Part shown: piece by piece, positions 56,223 through 64,000 of the stretch | Numbering within the stretch: the stretch's first letter is position 1 | Layout: each line of letters starts with the position of its first letter | Assembly: GCA_000827495.1 (NCBI GenBank) | Contig: KN817532.1 | Coordinates: forward strand, 253,388 to 317,387 | Origin: Hypholoma sublateritium FD-334 SS-4 | Lineage: Eukaryota > Basidiomycota > Agaricomycetes > Agaricales > Strophariaceae | Length of the DNA stretch: 64,000 nucleotides | Direction of reading: 5' to 3' | Notes under the pieces: generated by a model | What the model was told of the DNA's origin: nothing | The model's database searches: none | The model's input: the letters and a program-made list of their open reading frames with translations, nothing else | Translations under genes and position numbers: made by a program

Positions 56223-58705
56223 ATGTCTTCTTCCACCACTTCCCCCTCTCGTGGCCTACGCGCCAAAACATCGGATTTTATTCGTGGCGTTGGGTATTCA
56301 GTTCATGGGCGGCAGTCGCAGACCGACCTCTCGACGCTGTCCGCCACGAGCATGACCCTAGGGGTGCCTTCTACGAGTGGTGACGAGGGGACGAAGAAGA
56401 AAATCACGCGCATTCCGTTGTTTGGGCGGTCGCGCAAAAAGTCGAACCAATCGAGCAGCTCGAGCCCGTATGCGTCAACCGGGACTGTGCGCTATTCGAC
56501 GGAGGCGGGGGAATCATCCAGCACCAGCAGGGACCCCAGTACGGACAGGTGTGTTTTTTTTCTCATTTCCACCTTCCCAAATGGGAGCTTGATGCGGACC
56601 GGTGAACCTTGCTCGCCGTGTCGTTTCTCGTTTCTCCTTATTTATGGCTATTTTAATTTTCTGCGTCCTTCCTGCTTGGGACATTGCTCGGCGTGCTGAC
56701 GAGAAAGCATCGTAGACGCCCTTCTGAGCCTGTTATCAGCGTCCAACCACCCCCGCTTCCTACGCCCGCTAATAGGGCACACAATTCCTCATTGACTTCC
56801 AAGTTCGCCGCCCACTTCTCCCAGCCTCGATCATCAAAGCCTGCCGTCACTCAGACGGAATCAGCAAAGCCCGCGGCACAAACATCAGGTCTCTACCCCA
56901 AAGCTACCAGGTCGTCTTCATTCGAATCGGGCTCCTCAGTTGGGACGAAATCCCGCTCTACAACACCACGCCCAGCGGCAGAACGTCCCACTATCACTGT
57001 ATCATTTTCACCAGATGACCTCGATGAATATCATGACCTCTTTGTGCGCCCTCAAGATCTCGAACCGCGATCCGAGCCGTCAGTGGGTATTCGGCGCAGT
57101 AAAACGATCGCAGGCGCAAATTCCGACGCCGTTGTGTCAAGCCCATCTACGAGCGGCAAGCGGTCGCCAGAGCCCATAGTATACCGACGCGGTCAGACTC
57201 CGGCATCAGCCATGGCGGCGGCCCTGCGACATCGGCAGACACCCAGCAACTCCAGCGACCGACCGCCAACGCCCCCACAGAAGACCCCGAAATCCCCCTC
57301 CGAAGGCTCCATCCCGCGCGCATCTGCGGCGCGTGAATCTCCTCGGCCTTCAGCAAATGAGATGGAGAAGGGGATCCCCCCGTCTTTGCAGCGCCGTACT
57401 TCTGTGGCTGTAGCGTCGATAACGTCCGAAGAGGGCACTCCTTCGACCCGATCTCGGATGAAGGCACCCTCATCACCCTCGCGAAGCCGACCGCCGTCCA
57501 TACCGCTCCCCCTTCCGCCTACACCGACACTGTCCTCATTCTCGGCGAACGCCCAGATCCCGTCTCCTACGTCATCGCGGCACCCCAGAGGCGATTCCAT
57601 ATCCTCCTTTTCGTCTCGAGAGGGTTCTGTTCGTCCAAGAGCACACACGATCAGTTCCGGATTCAACTCAGCGGCGTCCGCTTCGCGTTCTCGAGCGACA
57701 ACAGCAAAACCGACAGCAGTGCCACCCATCGTCCCCGCATCAACCGAGAAAAATGGCTTCGATATCGAAACGGCGTCTGCGGAGGAGCTGCGGTCGGCGC
57801 TCAAAGAACGCAACCTGCAGTATGACGAACTCGCCAGCTTCGTGCTCAAAATGACGGAGGGGCATGTCTCGACGGTCGCCCAGCTCGAGAAGAAGCTCTC
57901 GCTCCTTGAAGCCGAAAACGCCAAGCAGGATAAAACAATCCAAGGCCTGATCCACATAATAAACGAGCACTCTGCGCAGCATCAGCAGCCAAAACAGCTC
58001 CCCCCGAGTATACTCGGGCGTGCGCGATTCGCCTCAAGCGCAGGCAGCGGCGCAGAGTCGGACTACGACCCTCCCCGGGGTAGCCGCTCCGCAGTGCCGT
58101 CCCGGCTTAATTACCACAGCGACTCGGGCGGCGAGTCGCACGCGACGTCCGGCCACGAGTCAGTTCGTGCGTCGTCCGGCACGGAATCTCTTACATCGTC
58201 TATCTTCAACCGCAACAAGAAGGCGCGCCGTACGTACGTCCCGGGAGAGTCCCCTTACCTTGCCGCGCGCTCGAGCACGCTTCTACGCGCGAGCAAATTA
58301 CCCCCCGCCGTGGGTCCACCAGAGACGGGGCTCCCCGACGTGCCCGTCGCCAATACGAAGCGCGCATCGATGGGCTCGGGATCGGTGTCGCCCTCGTCGT
58401 CGACCTCATCGCTACTACCGCCGAGCCCGAGTATCACGATGTCTTCGCTGTCCGCGATCCCGGAGAGCCCGGGCCTGACACCATCCCTTCGCCCTCCGCG
58501 TCAGGGTGGCACCGACTCACCTGAGGAGCGCCGAATGGCACAGGCGGCAAATCGCATCTCCATGTCGTCGATGGCGTCGTCGTCGACAGCAGCGAGCAGC
58601 TCCTACTCGTCGATCAAACGCAGCCGCCCGCCCTCGATTGCTCAAGTGCTCGAGAAGTCGCCGAATGTGGGCGACGTCCTCGACAAGCTACGCCATTTCT
58701 CGTAG
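56223..58705 (+). CDS. Ser/Pro-rich protein with a central coiled coil
   Basis: Two exons (56223-56548 and 56704-58705) give 775 residues. The intron of 155 nt is long for this region and starts GTGTGT. The N-terminus is Ser-rich with a basic cluster (GRSRKKSNQ). The next about 300 residues are Pro/Ser-rich with many SP/TP sites. A short coiled coil lies near residues 400-460 (ETASAEELRSALKERNLQYDE, then TVAQLEKKLSLLEAENAKQD). The remainder is Ser-rich again and ends in a small helix (VLEKSPNVGDVLDKLRHFS). No enzyme signature or membrane span is present. It may be a phosphorylated scaffold; the family is not recognised. The coding call rests on the long open frame and the consistent composition. 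Confidence 0.8.
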
Positions 58706-60669
58706 CCCTCTCCACATCTAATTGTTTCATATTTCTTTGCTATCGTACCGTTCGTTATATCGCCCGCGAGCCCATATCTGGCTACATGGATTCCGCACAT
58801 ATCTCCTTGTGACACATCGCCCAAATTCCAGCGTGTCTCTCTATCACTGCATATTTCCCCTCACACTCCTTGAGTCTTTTCATCCCCCTCCAACTCTATC
58901 GTACGCAAGCTTCGGCCTCACACTCATTTACCACTAACTCTCGCCTCCCTATCTGGGTGCTGCCGCACTATCATCTATTCTCCTCTTCGTTCGTATAATT
59001 GCCCGCATTGGCCTGGCTGCGTGGTCCAGCGCCCCCGCATCTCTTCTTTACTCATTGGACTCCGTCAACCATAGTCCCTTCCTCGCAAACCCTCTGTACA
59101 TATCTATATTATCTTTCTCCTCTCTACATCGTCATATCGCTATCTATCTATTCCCACCGCGCATGGGCTATTCGTCGTCTACTCTGGATACTGTAAAACC
59201 TATTTTATGGAATTGAACACGGTTTATCAACTCTGCCATCTGAGCCCAGGGAGACGTCGGCGAGAAGAAATCTTTTCAGATAAATCCTGTTGGAGCTAGA
59301 GACCGCGCGCAATCCTAACACCCAACAGGTCGGCGAAATCTCGATAATTCCCGTCGGCTCCCGGTCTCCGGGCCCTGTCATCGCATGTCAGCCGTCCTGT
59401 CATAGACGTGCGCGAGCCGCGGTCAGCTGCGCGGTGAAGCCTTTCGCATTCCCTTGACTGGCAAGACACACACGCGTGAGTAACATCGTGGCCACAACGT
59501 GTATGATGCTACTACGACATGCAGGCGAACTCATTAAGCCAGATTTGTGCGCCTCATCCCAGCCCCGTCCCACTGTATCTCACACCCGCGTGCCCGAGCC
59601 GAAGAGGCTGCGCGCTACAGCAATTATTCTCAAGAAATGCGCGCTCTGGCGCCGGCGCCGGCGCTTCTAGCGGGCGTCGAATTGGCCCCGCGCATTTGTT
59701 GATCCACGGAGGTCGTGTGCCCACAGGTCCGAATCTGGCGTGGGCGCAGAACCGGCGGGGAGGCCTCCCGCGAAGTGGTGAAATCAGGCGGAGATCTGGT
59801 CAGTACATATGTATATGTTGGACGTCGGACAGCACTTCTCGAGCTTCTTCTCCAGATGGGTAGAGCCAATTCGAACGTGGGCGCAAGCTCTCCCGAATTT
59901 GAAGTGCGGTGGGGCCTGGGTCCGGGAGGTGCCAGGCTCAGTCAGTGTCATTGAGTATTTGGTCATTATTCAAAGGTTTTCCGTTTTAAAAAGTATGATT
60001 GGTATTTGATTGGTATTGAGTTCGCCACTTACGTGGGATATACGCTATCCCCTGCGTACGCGACCGCCGACCGGGCACGGGCGGAATGCATAGGGGTGGA
60101 TAAAACAAGATGATGGAACGCGCCACAAGCCCAGTCTCTGCTTGAATCTTTGACTCTGAATCCATATCTCGTTTTCAATCCGTCGATGGGTATGATCGCG
60201 CCACGTCGTATGATGGAAAATTCTGTTGCTTTGGCGCGCGTTTGTTGCACATCCAAGGGATTTTCCAAGGGATTCAGCAGTAGATACCAGATACAGGAGC
60301 TACTCAGATACAGGAGCCACCCACATCGCTCGCTACAGAAAAGTATATGAAATGCGACTAGAGCGCCATCACCGCCTTCTCCTATCAATCCCACCAATAG
60401 GTCGTACATTTGTTTCAAATTACTAGCTAACCCGCTACGTATTCCGACGCCCCGACACAAACGCGCTTGGCCGCCACTTGCGCCGCGCCGCGCCGGTCAT
60501 GCGCCTCTGTGCGTCAGCGCAAAGACCGAAGAGATACCAAGCACCGATGGCCTCCACGAGGCGCCTCTTCCATTCATTCCCATCGTGCTAATCCAAGCAT
60601 AATAATACATTTACTTTTCCACTAGATCCCACCGACCTTCCATTTTTTGTGGACCAAGCCTCTACCCCC
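58706..60669. other. Intergenic region
   Basis: About 2 kb between convergent genes. The first 500 bp are pyrimidine-rich 3' flank. Further on are only overlapping short frames. Near 60244-60320 there are small direct repeats: TCCAAGGGATT twice and AGATACAGGAGC twice. No gene is visible. Confidence 0.4.
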
Positions 60670-62543
60670 CTAAACACCCCCGACCTTGCGCGCCGCAACA
60701 CCTTCAATCACCGCCTTCACCAGTGCCACCTCCGCGCGCTCCACGTCGACCACACGGCGCTCGCGCTCGAGGAGGCCCTCGAACTCCGCGGGAAGCACGT
60801 CGCGCGCGAAGTCGAATCCGGGAGCGTCGGCGAGGGCGCGCGAGACGGCCTCGGAGAATTTAGCGGGGTGGGCGGTGGAGAGGACGATTTGGTGGGTGTT
60901 GGGCGAGCTGCGCGATGGGTAAATGTCAATTAGCGATTTCGCTATGAGAGAAGAAATTTGGACGCACTTTGTGGGCCCAATGACTGCAGCAGCAGCGAGT
61001 CCCACCGCCGTGTGTGGGTCCGATACGTACGGTTGTTCGCGCGCGTAGAAAGCTGCGATGGTCACTAGCGTCTGCACCCCACATCGCATCAGCACATCCC
61101 CAGAATACGCTTGCTCATTGAACACACCTGCTCATCTGACACGCGCTCCGCGACGAAGTCCCTGCGCGCCGCCTCCAACACCGCCGTGGGCACCTCGACG
61201 CGCCCGTCCGCCTTCATGCTCCCCATCCACCCCGCAAGCGTCCCGCACGCCGCCGTGCGGCGCGCCTCCTCGCCGTCGCCCGCCGCAGTCTCAAACGCTA
61301 GGTACCACAGCAGCCGCTCAAAATTGCTCGACACGAGGATGTCCATCGCCGGGCTCAGCGTCGCCGTCACGCCGCTCGCGTCTTTGCCCTCCGCGAGCGC
61401 ACCCGTGGGTGGCGGCGGCACGGGTGCGGCGGCGATCTTCTCGTACCGCCCGCTCGCCCAGAAGCGTGCGAGGATGTCGTTCGCGTTCGTCGCGACAGCG
61501 AGACGCGCCATCGGGAGTCCCATGCGCTGCGCGTAGAAGCCCGCGAGGACGTCGCCGAAGTTGCCGGTGGGGACGACGAACTGCAGTGTGGTGTCGGCGG
61601 GGAGGGTGGCTTGGGCTTGGAAGAATGCGTGGAAGTAGTAGACTGTCTGCGCGAGGATGCGCGCCCAGTTGATAGAGTTGACGGCGCCGAGGTGGTGTGT
61701 GGCATTGAATTCGGTGTCGGCAAAGAGCGCTTTGACAATGTCCTAGGGAGGTGTTAGGATCGGAGCATGGATCTATGTGATTTGGAACGGTATGAGTAAA
61801 CGTACCTGGCAGTCGTCAAACGTGCCCTTGACGGCGACGTTGTGCACGTTCGCGTCGGTGACGGTCGTCATCTGCGCCTCCTGTATCGGCGACACGCGCC
61901 CCTTCGGGTGGAGGATGAATATCTCGATGTCCGCCTTGCCGCGCAGTCCGTAAATAGCCGCGCTGCCACCAGTGTTAGCTCCCGTGCCGCGCAGAGCTGC
62001 AGATCCACAGATAAAACGCACCTGCCCGTATCGCCACTCGTCGCGCCCACCACCGTCAGCCGTTCCCGCGCCTCCCCAGCCGCTTTCCGTGCATTCCGCC
62101 GTGCGAGGAAGAATTCAAACAGGTTGCCGAGCAGCTGCAGCGCGACGTCCTTGAACGCGAACGTCGGCCCGTGCCACAGCTCGAGCACCGACAGCCCGCC
62201 GTCCAGGGTCCGCAGCGGCGTCACGTCGGGGTGGCGGAAGCCTGCGTACGAGCGCTCGACGAGATCGCGCAGCTCGGGTGGTGCGATCTCGTCCGCGGAG
62301 ATGTACAAAGAGAGCACGGCGACAGCGAGGTCGGTGAAGGAGTGCGTGCGCCAGGATGTGCGCCAGTCTGCGGGGAGCGAGGGAATGGACTCGGGGATGT
62401 ACAGCCCACCGTCGGGGGAGAGGCCTGCGAGTACTGCCTGCGTGCGATGATGTTAGCTACTAGCTAGCCACTGAGGAATGCGATGCGCGCACCTCTTCGA
62501 AAGACAACCGCGCCTCCGCGCCGCGCGTCGAGAAGTATTTCAT
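60670..62543 (-). CDS. THR4: Threonine synthase
   Basis: Six exons (62543-62493, 62437-62022, 61962-61806, 61742-61128, 61071-60968, 60907-60670) give 526 residues, close to yeast Thr4 (514). The enzyme converts O-phosphohomoserine to threonine with pyridoxal phosphate, the last step of threonine synthesis. The start MKYFSTRG is typical of the family. The PLP lysine is Lys113 in GPTFAFKD. SGDTGSAAIYGLRG, the phosphate-binding loop, is assembled across the second splice site. PTGNFGD and ATNANDIL further mark the family. A Pro/Ala-rich loop of about 20 residues near the middle may be a local insertion. This is a core amino-acid enzyme in the cytosol. Confidence 0.94.
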
Positions 62544-63451
62544 CGTTGATGTTGATTGTGAAAATGTGTTTTGATCGCTATGATACGTTGGCGAATGGAC
62601 GTTGGCGGCGGTGGGATGTGCTGTTATGTGTTGGCAGTGATTGTGTCGAGCGGCGAAATTTGTTTATAGATGAAGAGAACAGTGACTCCAGACTGATCGT
62701 ACCAATTTGCCACCGCGCTCCGATCCCGATAATGCCGACGGCGCCATCCGGGCCGGTTACACCCACCCCCAGGTCGCGCTGGTCAGACTATAAGATAGCC
62801 GTTAAACATGGTGCAAGGACGTTGAACCTCTATGCACCAGAATACAATGCTGTTATTGACGAATTCTGGAGCTGTGGGTCTATGTACATGATTAATTTGT
62901 GAATGATACGCACACGGCGTCCGCTGTGCCATCTTTGCACAGGGCGTCAGCAGAAGGAGAAATAATCCCTTGCAGCTTTCTCCACCGCGCTTCTAATGGA
63001 CACATCAGTTGCATGCGACGCATCAAAATGAGGTGCGCATCGCACGGCACAACGCGTGCGTACGAAGAACTCAGAGACACTGAAATATACCTCGAACCAG
63101 GGCTGTTTTGGCTAATCTTCCGCGAGGTGTCGATACGCCCAGGAAATTGACAGTGCACCAAACATACTCTGCACGGTACGGGGTATGTCTCTCTGTGCAA
63201 ACATTGACCACAGATCCACACACTCCTGCTCCTCTGCAGGTACTGGAAACCAATTTCAGAATCTTTGGCAAAGATAGCTGATTTCGGCAGGCTTCCCAAG
63301 CCGCCTCTTGTAGAAAGATGGGGTAGCCCCTCGGACAACAAATTGCGGGTTGGGATTGGTGCCCTGGCCCCTGGCGAATTTGTGCGCCGATAGCCCACTC
63401 TGCACACCAGTGCGAGGACGAGAATAAATGTAATAAATTAGCGTGCCCTAT
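62544..63451. other. Intergenic region between THR4 and the Asterix gene
   Basis: About 900 bp holding the THR4 promoter and the 3' flank of the Asterix gene. A 171-codon minus-strand frame at 62892-63407 has no recognisable sequence and no splice support. Nothing else is visible. Confidence 0.4.
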
Positions 63452-63996
63452 CTATAGGATCTTGGGCGAGGCGCTCGTGAGCACGAACACAGGGATATAC
63501 GACGCAAACAAAGCAGAGAAAGAGAGCCTGGAGAAAACGAAACGGTCAGCGTTGCGATATCCAATAAGGAAGAAGGGAAGGGACGCACGCGAGACCCGAC
63601 CAGCCCGACGTGCCCTCCTTCGCGCGCAAGGGGTGCGCGTTGAACATCGTGTTGAGCCCCCAGAGGACTGCGGGCCAGGCAAGGTACCTGTGCGAAGAGG
63701 GGCGTCAGATTCTCGTTCGACGCACGCGACCGGTGCCACCGCCCGCTCCCGTGGGCGCTGTTCAGCAGAGCTGGAGGAAGAGGGAACGTACCGGTTGCGC
63801 GTCACCATAATAAGACCCGAGAGGAACATGCCCGAGGTGCCTAGGCCGTCTGTGGGGTGTTGTGTCAGTCACTGTTTCGGCGGGCAAATGGGGTCGAGAG
63901 GGGCAGCGCACCGAGGTTGTCGCGGAACCATGTTTTTGGGGTGCTGTATGGCACCTCGAGGGCGGCGTCGCGGGGGTCGTCTTTCAGTGCGGACAT
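63452..63996 (-). CDS. Asterix (UPF0139), ER membrane-protein chaperone subunit
   Basis: Four exons (63996-63912, 63849-63792, 63687-63589, 63527-63452) give 105 residues, the usual family size. Asterix (WDR83OS in animals) is part of the PAT complex that shields transmembrane segments in the ER. The N-terminus is polar (DPRDAALEVPYSTPKTW). Hydrophobic segments follow: GTSGMFLSGLIMVT, then WPAVLWGLNTMF with the conserved NAHPLRAKEG loop, and SFSALFASYIPVFVLTS at the end. This order and the loop identify the family. The gene begins only five bases from the right edge, so its promoter is outside the window. Confidence 0.85.
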
Positions 63997-64000
63997 CGTT

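Noticed and set aside
55970..56266. 98-codon minus-strand frame next to the Ser-rich coiled-coil gene
   Set aside because: It overlaps the promoter and first codons of the plus-strand gene and has no recognisable product.
62892..63407. 171-codon minus-strand frame between THR4 and Asterix
   Set aside because: No motifs, unusual composition and no splice partners. It is most likely an accidental open frame.

Overview
The window is nuclear DNA of a filamentous basidiomycete, most likely an Agaricomycete. Most genes are split by many short (about 40-90 nt) GT-AG introns, genes lie on both strands, and the proteins belong to fungal families: a non-canonical G-alpha, a trifunctional folate enzyme, a secreted beta-trefoil inhibitor and Ser/Pro-rich coiled-coil proteins. 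I rebuilt gene models by hand by splicing frames and checking that phases close. Exon borders are therefore inferences, but every multi-exon model below closes in frame.

Layout. 0-3 kb: the 3' end of an unknown gene, ISD11 (minus strand), then a diverged, apparently dead tandem duplication. 3-11 kb, plus strand: two tandem aquaglyceroporin genes with the same exon plan, then a G-protein alpha subunit with Cys where the catalytic Gln should be. 12.5-14.7 kb: a predicted secreted AroQ chorismate mutase and an unknown Ser-rich protein. 16-17.4 kb, minus: exopolyphosphatase. 18.5-19.9 kb: a secreted I66-like beta-trefoil protein and a decayed second copy. 20-24.2 kb: FOL1 (minus) and EMC2 (plus) start 138 bp apart. 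25-31 kb, plus: SEC11, a six-span membrane protein and an F-box/WD40 protein. 31-37 kb: mostly gene-poor, with one orphan helical protein (minus). 37-44 kb: a PP2C phosphatase (minus) and cohesin subunit SCC3 (plus). 44-49 kb, minus: a very long disordered/coiled-coil protein. 49-56 kb: gene-poor. 56-64 kb: a second Ser-rich coiled-coil protein, threonine synthase and Asterix (the last two minus).

The recognised genes are mainly housekeeping: Fe-S assembly, folate and threonine synthesis, ER protein insertion and processing (EMC2, SEC11, Asterix), cohesin, and polyphosphate turnover. They do not form one pathway or an obvious biosynthetic cluster. The accessory signals are the duplicated aquaporins, the altered G-alpha, the secreted chorismate mutase, the secreted inhibitor with its pseudogene, and the orphan helical protein. 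I saw no tRNA, rRNA, CRISPR array or intact transposon.
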